From Fervidobacterium sp. (GTDB lineage: Bacteria; Thermotogota; Thermotogae; Thermotogales; Fervidobacteriaceae): a DNA stretch of 7,426 nt. The notes below the pieces were generated by a model. The model ran no database searches, was not told where the DNA came from, and saw nothing but the letters and a program-made list of their open reading frames with translations. The DNA is taken from assembly GCA_003526765.1 (NCBI GenBank), contig DPXZ01000065.1:1-7426 (forward strand). Direction: 5' to 3'. Both the position numbers and the translations under genes were made by a program. This document shows positions 1 to 5,498 of the stretch, one piece after another (position 1 is the stretch's first letter; the number at the start of each line of letters is the position of its first letter).

Positions 1-1185
1 GAAAAAATACCAAAACCAGCCGTACAATTTGGTGGAAAATACAGGATAATTGATTTCACATTGAGCAATTGCGTTAATTCAGGTATATATAGCATAGGCG
101 TTCTAACTCAGTATAGACCACATTTGTTGAATAGACACATAGGAATCGGCAAGCCATGGGATCTCGATAGAAAAGGCGGCGGGGTGACTATTCTTCAGCC
201 TTATTCGACGCTGACTGAAAGCATATGGTTTAAGGGGACTGCTGATGCAGTCTACCAAAACATAGAATTTGTTGATGAACATCAACCTGAATATATCGTT
301 GTACTGTCCGGAGATCACATATACTCGATGGATTACAGCGAATTTGTATATTATCATATATCAAAAGGCGCAGTGGCTACGATTGCTTGCATGGAAGTAC
401 CGTTGAATGAAGCTCACAGATTCGGTATAATGGTCACAGACATAGACAACAAAGTAGTGGAATTCCAAGAGAAACCAAAAGAACCGAAGTCCAATTTGGC
501 ATCACTTGGAATATATGTTTTTACGTGGGATTTCATAAAGAAGGTCTTGATAGAAGATGCAAAAGATGAATCGAGTGAACACGACTTTGGAAAGAACGTG
601 ATACCGAAAATTCTCTCAACGGAAAAAGTATATGCGTTCCCATTTGAAGGTTATTGGAGAGATGTTGGAACGATACTTTCTTACTGGGAAACAAATCTGG
701 AGTTGACTCGGCCAATTCCTCCATTCAATCTCTATGATCCCAATTGGCGCGTTTATACAAGATCCGAAGAAATGCAACCTGCTTACATATCTGATGAAAG
801 AACCGTAAGAAATTCTATAATCAGTGAAGGGTGCGAGATTTATGGTACCGTAGATGCCAGTGTCATCTCTCAAGGCGTTACAATCGGTGAAGGAAGCATT
901 ATAAAAAATAGCGTGATCATGACAAGGGTTGTTGTAGGAAAGAATGTTGTCATAGAAGATTCGATAATATCTGAAAATACTGTGATAAAAGATGGATGTA
1001 AGATTGGCGTAGGTAATTTTGCCGAAAGTACCTACGACAGAAAAGTATATGATTCACACATAACAGTTGTTGGTATGGATAGTATCATAGAAGAAGATTG
1101 TGAGATCGGGAAAAATGTTGTAGTAGGTAACGACAGAATTGTTTCAAAAGGTACCAAAGTTTCAAGCGGTGGATATTATATGTAA
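1..1185 (+). CDS. glgC: Glucose-1-phosphate adenylyltransferase (ADP-glucose pyrophosphorylase), 5'-truncated
   Basis: GlgC makes ADP-glucose from ATP and glucose-1-phosphate, the committed step of bacterial glycogen synthesis in the cytoplasm. The reading frame is open from base 1, so the gene starts outside the window; 394 codons are visible. About 25 N-terminal residues are missing, including the GGxGTRL nucleotide loop, since the family is usually ~420 residues. Numbering visible residues from 1, the nucleotidyltransferase domain shows [15 protein letters not shown] (5-19), [16 protein letters not shown] with the catalytic Asp at ~105, EKP with the glucose-1-phosphate lysine at ~158, and YWRDVGT with the second metal Asp at ~221. 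Lys2 aligns with the E. coli fructose-bisphosphate-site Lys39. Residues ~268-385 are hexapeptide repeats of a left-handed beta-helix. Intact catalytic residues argue for GlgC rather than the non-catalytic GlgD. A probable terminator follows. The gene's promoter is not visible. Confidence 0.96.
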   Translation, partial: EKIPKPAVQFGGKYRIIDFTLSNCVNSGIYSIGVLTQYRPHLLNRHIGIGKPWDLDRKGGGVTILQPYSTLTESIWFKGTADAVYQNIEFVDEHQPEYIVVLSGDHIYSMDYSEFVYYHISKGAVATIACMEVPLNEAHRFGIMVTDIDNKVVEFQEKPKEPKSNLASLGIYVFTWDFIKKVLIEDAKDESSEHDFGKNVIPKILSTEKVYAFPFEGYWRDVGTILSYWETNLELTRPIPPFNLYDPNWRVYTRSEEMQPAYISDERTVRNSIISEGCEIYGTVDASVISQGVTIGEGSIIKNSVIMTRVVVGKNVVIEDSIISENTVIKDGCKIGVGNFAESTYDRKVYDSHITVVGMDSIIEEDCEIGKNVVVGNDRIVSKGTKVSSGGYYM

Positions 1186-1196
1186 TTTGTTATATT

Positions 1197-1224
1197 TGTT
1201 AATTGTCAAACAATTAACATTTTT
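1197..1224 (+). terminator. Perfect palindrome plus T-run after glgC (probable weak intrinsic terminator)
   Basis: Two perfectly complementary 10-base arms (1197-1206 and 1210-1219) are separated by the triplet CAA and followed at once by TTTTT (1220-1224) and further AT-rich sequence. It begins 11 bases after the glgC stop. The layout is that of a rho-independent terminator, but the stem holds only two G-C pairs, so it may be weak. The same perfect symmetry would also suit a repressor operator. TTGTCA (1203-1208), inside the palindrome, and ATATTT (1226-1231) are 17 bases apart and could be a poor promoter, which would put a binding site over a -35 box. I favour the terminator reading because of the T-run. 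Confidence 0.5.
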
Positions 1225-1238
1225 AATATTTGGTTAGC

Positions 1239-1245
1239 AAGGAGG
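1239..1245 (+). promoter_or_regulatory. Strong ribosome binding site AAGGAGG that sets a TTG start
   Basis: AAGGAGG ends 8 bases before the TTG at 1254, ideal spacing. The in-frame ATG at 1248 lies only 2 bases from the motif and the in-frame TTG at 1230 lies upstream of it, so neither is a good start. Confidence 0.75.
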
Positions 1246-1253
1246 AAATGAGA

Positions 1254-2234
1254 TTGGATCTTTATTTCATAAAGGTCAGAGCACGTAGCAAGGGCACAGC
1301 AGAAGATATAGTTGGTTATTTTTTTGGAAAGACCAACAATGCCCCGGAATACGATTTTGTCGTTGTACCATTGAGATATTCCAATATGCTCGATGAAATA
1401 ACACTTGAGGAGAATTTAAGTGATTTCAAAGAAAAAATCGAAGGGGTTAGGTCCAAATTAAAGGAAGTTACTGGAGTTTACGATGTAACTTTAGCTTTTC
1501 TTGCCTATATAAACAATATGATGAACAGAAGAGGAAAAATACCTCTTGGAATAGAGTTTTCAACCGCAATATCAGAATCGGATAACGAGGTAATAAGAAT
1601 AGTTGTTCAGAACCTTTTTGAAGAGTGGAGCCCAAAAATGGACGTTGTTGTACGGACTCAAGGAATGTCTCTGGAAGAATATTCAACTCTAACTTTTTCA
1701 ACCGTTTACGATAGTTTCGGTGATGAGAATATCAAGAAGATCTATTCAAGGCCAGACATTGTCGAACTTCCAGAAGTTTTTCCGGTGATAGATCCGATAA
1801 ACGGTACCTCGATTGTCCAATTCGATGTCGAAGACAAATTACCTGTCGTTATATTAGATCCAGGAAAATTCCAAAAAGATATAGTAAATAATATACCAGA
1901 TTTTGATAAAAACAAGAGTTCTGTTGAAGGAACGTTGATCAGTAAAGAGATAGTAAAAATCAGAGATAATACACTGTTTTTGATTAAAGTTGAACTCTTC
2001 GATGGCATTATCGCAAAGGCTTTGATTAGCCCTTCGCTGAAAATACTAAGCGATGAAACATATTTCTTGAAGAAGAAAAAGCGAGGTGCATCTGGTAAGG
2101 AAAGGGAAGATGGTAAGACGACTATAAGAGTTGAGGTGCCTTCGTCAACTGGGAGTGAACTGTTAATTGCATTCATAACGACGACACTCATCACAGCTGC
2201 GTTGCTAATAATAACCTATCTATTCATGAAATAG
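1254..2234 (+). CDS. Conserved-looking hypothetical protein with one C-terminal membrane anchor
   Basis: I do not recognise the family, and no function is assigned. With the TTG start at 1254, chosen from the ribosome binding site, the protein has 326 residues; starts at 1248 (ATG) or 1230 (TTG) would add 2 or 8. No signal peptide is visible. The N-terminal two thirds is a soluble mixed alpha/beta region, including an amphipathic Lys/Glu-rich stretch (about 44-72). Residues ~222-273 are rich in beta-strand-like segments (VEGTLISKEIVKI, TLFLIKVELFDG, AKALISPSLKIL) that could form a small beta-barrel. A KKKKR cluster (~273-277) and a charged linker follow. A single hydrophobic helix of ~23 residues (about 302-325) then ends the protein, which suggests a tail-anchored protein with its body in the cytoplasm, held there by the upstream basic cluster. 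It lies between glgC and ispF, 51 bases from the latter, and may be first in that operon. Codon use matches its neighbours. Confidence 0.85.
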   Translation: MDLYFIKVRARSKGTAEDIVGYFFGKTNNAPEYDFVVVPLRYSNMLDEITLEENLSDFKEKIEGVRSKLKEVTGVYDVTLAFLAYINNMMNRRGKIPLGIEFSTAISESDNEVIRIVVQNLFEEWSPKMDVVVRTQGMSLEEYSTLTFSTVYDSFGDENIKKIYSRPDIVELPEVFPVIDPINGTSIVQFDVEDKLPVVILDPGKFQKDIVNNIPDFDKNKSSVEGTLISKEIVKIRDNTLFLIKVELFDGIIAKALISPSLKILSDETYFLKKKKRGASGKEREDGKTTIRVEVPSSTGSELLIAFITTTLITAALLIITYLFMK

Positions 2235-2273
2235 AAATCCATTATACAGAGCCAAGCGTTCATAACCTATGTT

Positions 2274-2282
2274 AGGGGTGAT
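2274..2282 (+). promoter_or_regulatory. Ribosome binding site AGGGGTGAT for the GNAT-IspF gene
   Basis: AGGGGTGAT differs by one base from the extended anti-SD complement AGGAGGTGAT-type sequence and ends 3 bases before the TTG at 2286; its GGGG core ends 8 bases before it. This supports the TTG start and so the presence of the N-terminal domain. Confidence 0.65.
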
Positions 2283-2285
2283 ACA

Positions 2286-3266
2286 TTGGAACAAGTCAAG
2301 ATAACTGGCCAAAATATAGATCAAGTAGTGAACATGGTATATTTAGACAAGAAAGAATTTTACGACGAACTTTTTGGAAAAAACGCTGTGAGATATATAA
2401 AAGAGGCATTCGATGATGACATTCCACCTTTCATAAAATCAAATACAGTAATTTTGCAAGAAAGAGAAGAAATAAAAGGTGTACTACTGTACGGCGATAA
2501 GTCAGTTTTCAGGCGTGGATATCAAAAATGGTTTAAAGTTCTTGGACTCAAGATATTTCCAGTCGGATCAAAGATGATATACATCATAGAAAGACTTCTA
2601 ATAGACTTTTCTGTGGATGATTTATACATAGTGTCGTTGTATGGAGAAACGAAGGAATTCTTGTTGTATAATTTCATAAAATCTAATAGATACAAGAAAA
2701 TAATAGCTGACACATCCGACGAAAAACTTTTTAAAAGTTTTGGGTTTTCCGAGGTGAAATCGGCACATCCTAAACTCAAGCGTTTTGAAAAATTCTGCGA
2801 TTACGAAGACTTATCTGGAATTGGCTGGGATACGCACCCACTTGTGAAGGGAAGAAAACTTATCATCGGGGGTATTGAAATAGATTCGGAATTGGGGTTG
2901 TCTGGTCATTCCGATGCGGATGTACTAACACATGCGATAATAGATAGTTTGGTTGGTATGATTTACAAAAAGGATATTGGTGTACTTTTTCCTGAAAATG
3001 AGGAGAACAAGGATAGAAAGAGTTTAGAGATGCTTCAGTTTGTTATAAATGATATGAACAAGAAAGGATACTTCACATCCTCGATAGATTGCGTTGTAAT
3101 CTCACCAATTAGACTCAGGGAATATAGGGAACAGATAATTGCATCACTTGAGTCGGTATTGAGGTGCCCTGTTTCTGTGAAATTCAAGTCCGGAAACAAT
3201 GTTTATCCTGAATCAGATATGAAAGGTGTAACTGCGATGTGCATAAGTAACATCAATAGGATATGA
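2286..3266 (+). CDS. ispF: Two-domain protein: degenerate GNAT-like domain fused to 2-C-methyl-D-erythritol 2,4-cyclodiphosphate synthase
   Basis: The C-terminal ~150 residues (about 177-326) are IspF, which cyclises CDP-ME 2-phosphate to MEcPP with release of CMP in the MEP isoprenoid pathway. Metal-site residues are present: D182-T-H184, the [10 protein letters not shown] motif (207-216; His216 aligns with the third zinc ligand of E. coli, His42), D220 and DIG (230-232). The usual FPDTD loop reads FPENE (235-239), and the usual TTTEK nucleotide/phosphate loop reads KSGNN (301-305) without gaps. IspF is normally ~160 residues; this protein has 326. Residues 1-158 resemble a GNAT acetyltransferase: [11 protein letters not shown] (24-34), a [16 protein letters not shown] strand pair (55-70), [10 protein letters not shown] (111-120) and an LFKSFGF end motif (148-154). 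The (R/Q)xxGxG/A acetyl-CoA loop expected after 'LYIVSL' is missing, so acetyl transfer is unlikely. The TTG start at 2286 has a good ribosome binding site. The stop lies 56 bases before frr. Confidence is high for IspF and moderate for GNAT. Confidence 0.9.
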   Translation: MEQVKITGQNIDQVVNMVYLDKKEFYDELFGKNAVRYIKEAFDDDIPPFIKSNTVILQEREEIKGVLLYGDKSVFRRGYQKWFKVLGLKIFPVGSKMIYIIERLLIDFSVDDLYIVSLYGETKEFLLYNFIKSNRYKKIIADTSDEKLFKSFGFSEVKSAHPKLKRFEKFCDYEDLSGIGWDTHPLVKGRKLIIGGIEIDSELGLSGHSDADVLTHAIIDSLVGMIYKKDIGVLFPENEENKDRKSLEMLQFVINDMNKKGYFTSSIDCVVISPIRLREYREQIIASLESVLRCPVSVKFKSGNNVYPESDMKGVTAMCISNINRI

Positions 3267-3310
3267 ATGTACGATTTTCAACACAAAGAGAGAAGAGTGT
3301 AAAAGCAGAT

Positions 3311-3318
3311 GGAGGTGA
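3311..3318 (+). promoter_or_regulatory. Ribosome binding site GGAGGTGA that sets the frr start
   Basis: GGAGG (3311-3315) lies 7 bases before the ATG at 3323. An in-frame ATG at 3263 would add 20 residues unlike any RRF and lacks such a site, so 3323 is the start. Confidence 0.85.
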
Positions 3319-3322
3319 ATTT

Positions 3323-3877
3323 ATGGCTGGTAATTATGTTAAGTCAACGGAAGAGAAGATGAAAAAATCGGTGGAAAAGATTTCGGAAGAATTAAAACAT
3401 TTGAGAACTGGAAGGGCCTCACCTGCAGTATTGGAAGATATTAAAGTAGACTATTATGGAACGCCAACTCCGGTACTTCAAATTGCTCAAATTACAACTG
3501 AAGAAAGGCAGATATCTATAAAACCGTGGGAGAGAAACTTACTGGGCGCAATTGAAAAGGCGATACTTGCAAGTGACTTGGGACTCACACCGGTTAACGA
3601 TGGTAACGTCGTGAGGATAAGTTTTCCCTCGCCCACAACCGAGCAGAGGCAGAAATGGGTTAAGAAAGCCAAAGAAATAATTGAAGAAGGTAAGATTGCA
3701 ATCAGAAATATCAGAAGAGTTGTGCTTAAAGAAGTGAAAGACAAGAAAAAAGACGGAGAAATTTCGGAAGACGATGAGAAAAAAATCGAAAAAGAAATCC
3801 AAAATCTGACTGACAAATACATTGCAGAGCTCGACAAGCTTTTCGAAAATAAAGAAAAGGAGATCATGGAATTTTGA
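3323..3877 (+). CDS. frr: Ribosome recycling factor
   Basis: RRF acts with EF-G to split post-termination ribosomes in the cytoplasm. The ATG at 3323 gives 184 residues, against a family norm of ~185. Domain I, a three-helix bundle, comes from residues ~1-30 and ~105-184; domain II is the inserted beta-sandwich at ~31-104. Hallmarks are LRTGRASP (27-34), YYGTPTP (44-50), [14 protein letters not shown] (77-90), the RNIRR helix (128-132; ribosome-contacting arginines) and the ISEDDEKK stretch (147-154). The C-terminal helix ends in KEKEIMEF, as in E. coli (KEAELMQF). The stop TGA shares its last base with the uppS ATG, indicating translational coupling. No defects are visible. Confidence 0.98.
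   Translation: MAGNYVKSTEEKMKKSVEKISEELKHLRTGRASPAVLEDIKVDYYGTPTPVLQIAQITTEERQISIKPWERNLLGAIEKAILASDLGLTPVNDGNVVRISFPSPTTEQRQKWVKKAKEIIEEGKIAIRNIRRVVLKEVKDKKKDGEISEDDEKKIEKEIQNLTDKYIAELDKLFENKEKEIMEF
3855..3864 (+). promoter_or_regulatory. Ribosome binding site inside the end of frr, serving uppS
   Basis: AAAAGGAGAT lies in the last frr codons. Its GGAG core ends 14 bases before the uppS ATG (3877) and 11 before an in-frame TTG (3874). The spacing is long, so initiation probably relies partly on ribosomes finishing frr at the TGATG overlap. Confidence 0.5.
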
Positions 3878-4581
3878 TGTTTGAAAAAAAACAGATAACT
3901 TCTAATCCTCAACACATTGCATTTATCATGGATGGAAATGGTCGGTGGGCAAAAAGGCAAGGCAAACCAAGAACATATGGCCATTATATGGGAACTTACA
4001 AAATAGAAGATGTTGTCAGATGGTGTTCGAATATTGGTGTTAAATATACAACGTTCTATGTGTTCTCAACAGAAAATTGGAAAAGGCCACCGGAAGAGAT
4101 AAATTTCATATTCAATCTCTTGGTTGAAAAGATTGAAGAATTCTACGAAAGGATGAACAAAGAGAACGTTAGATTGAGATTCATCGGGAGGCTTGAAGAA
4201 GTACCGGAAAATGCTATGGCAAAGTGCTTTGAATACGAAGAGAAGACGAAAAACAACGAGAAAATACAAGCAATTTTGGCACTTAACTATGGTGGAAGGT
4301 CAGAAATAGTCGATGCTGTAAAGAAGATGCTCGATCAAGATAATCGCCATGTAGATGAACAAACATTTAGAAATTATCTGTATGCACCTGACGTACCTGA
4401 CCCGGACTTAGTCATTCGTACCTCGGGAGAGATGAGAATAAGCAATTTCCTTCTTTGGGAAATAGCTTACAGTGAGTTTTACTTTTCGAATTTACTTTGG
4501 CCTGAGTTCAGCGAGGAAGAACTGAAAAGAGCAGTTGAAATTTACCAAGGCCGCGATAGAAGATTCGGGGGGATTAAGTAG
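3877..4581 (+). CDS. uppS: Undecaprenyl diphosphate synthase (cis-prenyltransferase)
   Basis: UppS extends farnesyl diphosphate with eight isopentenyl diphosphates in cis to make C55 undecaprenyl diphosphate, the lipid carrier for peptidoglycan and surface polysaccharides; it works at the cytoplasmic membrane face. The ATG at 3877 gives 234 residues, slightly short of the ~250 norm because of a brief N-terminus; a TTG at 3874 would add one residue. Signature segments are HIAFIMDGNGRWAKRQG (13-29; catalytic/Mg Asp19), the GHYMG helix (35-39), FSTENWKRP (63-71), LNYGGR (136-141), and the C-terminal signature from IRTSGE (180-185) through R187, SNFLLW and AYSE (197-200, with Glu200 as the second metal ligand). 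All key residues are present. The gene overlaps frr by one base and is 2 bases from cdsA. A dehydrodolichyl-type or short-chain cis-prenyltransferase cannot be excluded from sequence alone, but the neighbours favour UppS. Confidence 0.97.
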   Translation: MFEKKQITSNPQHIAFIMDGNGRWAKRQGKPRTYGHYMGTYKIEDVVRWCSNIGVKYTTFYVFSTENWKRPPEEINFIFNLLVEKIEEFYERMNKENVRLRFIGRLEEVPENAMAKCFEYEEKTKNNEKIQAILALNYGGRSEIVDAVKKMLDQDNRHVDEQTFRNYLYAPDVPDPDLVIRTSGEMRISNFLLWEIAYSEFYFSNLLWPEFSEEELKRAVEIYQGRDRRFGGIK

Positions 4582-4583
4582 GA

Positions 4584-5429
4584 ATGGGTAAAGATAACAA
4601 CCAGCAATCATCTAAGAAAGAATTTGTTCAAAGGCTCATAAGTGCACTAATAGTTGCACCTTTTGTGCTGTTATGTTTTGTATCATATTCGAGTTTAGTT
4701 GGTCTCGTCGCAACGATAGTAATGATAGGTGCTTCAGAACTGTTTTTTACCGTCATTAAGAAGCACGGAATGAGTCTTGTAGTGATGTACACTGCGGTAG
4801 TTACACTCTACCCAGTATTGTATGGTGTCGCTTTTAGAGATAATCCTATGGAACTGTTGGCAACACTTTACATAACGGGAAATGTTGTGACGTTATCAAA
4901 GGTCAAAGATAAAGAAGCAATAACCGAAGCACATTTTGCCTATGCAACTGCTTTGATATATGTCAGTTTCCTTTTGTCATTCTTCTTACCAATATATGAT
5001 CTTTATGGGGCTGCGATAGCACTACTTACTCTTACATTGAGTTGGGCGTACGATAGTTTTGCGTACGCATTCGGTGTTTCTACCGGTGGGAAACATAAAT
5101 TGCACAGTTATTACAGTCCAAACAAGAGTTGGGAAGGACTCTTCGGAGGCATATTTGGCACGTTCTTATACATCCTTCTTTATCAAAATCTTGCAAACTT
5201 GTTTTTCAATGCAAATATGAAATTTTCCCTTCCATTCACAATTTTCTTGTCGATAGTAACTGGCATATTCGATACGTTCGGTGACTTATTTGAATCGTCT
5301 ATAAAACGACATTACGGTGTAAAACATCTAGGCAATCTCATGCCGGGACATGGTGGGATTCTTGACAGGATAGATGGCCTGCTTTTCATAACGCCAATTA
5401 TGTACATAATTCTTCAGATTTTTTATTGA
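4584..5429 (+). CDS. cdsA: Phosphatidate cytidylyltransferase (CDP-diglyceride synthase)
   Basis: CdsA converts CTP and phosphatidate to CDP-diacylglycerol, the precursor of bacterial phospholipids, in the cytoplasmic membrane. The 281-residue length is typical. A Lys/Gln-rich N-terminus is followed by eight or nine hydrophobic segments (about 17-35, 36-55, 63-83, 88-104, 117-135, 139-155, 187-203, 214-231, 264-280). Family motifs are WAYDSFAYAFG (154-164), SPNKSWEG (178-185), GD (233-234) and the C-terminal CDS signature from SSIKR (238-242) to PGHGG (254-258) and DRID (261-264). Asp234 and Asp261 are 27 residues apart, the same spacing as the metal-binding pair I recall from Thermotoga maritima CdsA (Asp219/Asp246). 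The normally conserved K-D within the signature is K247-H248 here. The ATG is 2 bases after the uppS stop, with a G-rich GGGGGGA (4567-4573) ribosome site inside uppS. It is probably the last gene of the ispF-frr-uppS-cdsA unit. Confidence 0.96.
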   Translation: MGKDNNQQSSKKEFVQRLISALIVAPFVLLCFVSYSSLVGLVATIVMIGASELFFTVIKKHGMSLVVMYTAVVTLYPVLYGVAFRDNPMELLATLYITGNVVTLSKVKDKEAITEAHFAYATALIYVSFLLSFFLPIYDLYGAAIALLTLTLSWAYDSFAYAFGVSTGGKHKLHSYYSPNKSWEGLFGGIFGTFLYILLYQNLANLFFNANMKFSLPFTIFLSIVTGIFDTFGDLFESSIKRHYGVKHLGNLMPGHGGILDRIDGLLFITPIMYIILQIFY

Positions 5430-5442
5430 AATTAATTATAAC
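5413..5442 (+). promoter_or_regulatory. Weak promoter candidate for alaS
   Basis: TTCAGA (5413-5418, 4 of 6 to TTGACA) and TATAAC (5437-5442, 5 of 6 to TATAAT) are separated by 18 bases, at the cdsA end. Transcription would start near 5450, giving a leader of ~50 bases. The -10 match is fair and the -35 poor; in such AT-rich DNA chance matches are common, so this is tentative. Confidence 0.3.
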
Positions 5443-5459
5443 GGAAACATTGAAATTAA
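5425..5459 (+). repeat. 11-bp direct repeat between cdsA and alaS
   Basis: ATTGAAATTAA occurs exactly at 5425-5435 and again at 5449-5459, a 24-base step. The first copy overlaps the cdsA stop codon; the two copies bracket the TATAAC promoter candidate. It may be a tandem regulator site or a chance result of AT-rich DNA. Confidence 0.6.
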
Positions 5460-5485
5460 CCATATTGGTAGACGGCAAAGTAATT

Positions 5486-5492
5486 GGAGGTG
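5486..5492 (+). promoter_or_regulatory. Ribosome binding site GGAGGTG that sets the GTG start of alaS
   Basis: GGAGG ends at 5490, 8 bases before GTG at 5499. The in-frame ATG at 5508 is 17 bases away, too far, so GTG is the preferred start. Confidence 0.8.
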
Positions 5493-5498
5493 CTTTAA

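Noticed and set aside
1230..1253. Earlier starts (TTG 1230, ATG 1248) for the unknown membrane-anchored protein
   Set aside because: The AAGGAGG at 1239-1245 lies after the first and only 2 bases before the second; the TTG at 1254 has ideal 8-base spacing.
1742..2194. Minus-strand open frame of 150 codons inside the unknown gene
   Set aside because: The + strand gene has a strong ribosome site, charged soluble body and membrane anchor; the minus frame is a Ser/Phe/Leu-rich shadow without a start signal.
3263..3322. Upstream in-frame ATG for frr overlapping the ispF stop
   Set aside because: It would add 20 residues with no similarity to RRF, whereas the ATG at 3323 has a textbook ribosome binding site and gives the normal family length.
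3487..3984. Long minus-strand open frame opposite frr and uppS (165 codons)
   Set aside because: It lies wholly opposite two certain genes and is rich in Ser/Phe/Leu, as expected from the complement of Lys/Glu-rich coding sequence; no ribosome binding site or family resemblance is seen.
5477..5496. Small hairpin (AAAG...CTTT) enclosing the alaS ribosome binding site
   Set aside because: A 4-base AT-rich stem with a 12-base loop is too weak to matter, especially in a thermophile.
5430..5498. T-box or other tRNA-sensing leader before alaS
   Set aside because: The gap is only 69 bases, far shorter than a T-box, and no T-box core sequence or terminator/antiterminator pair is visible.
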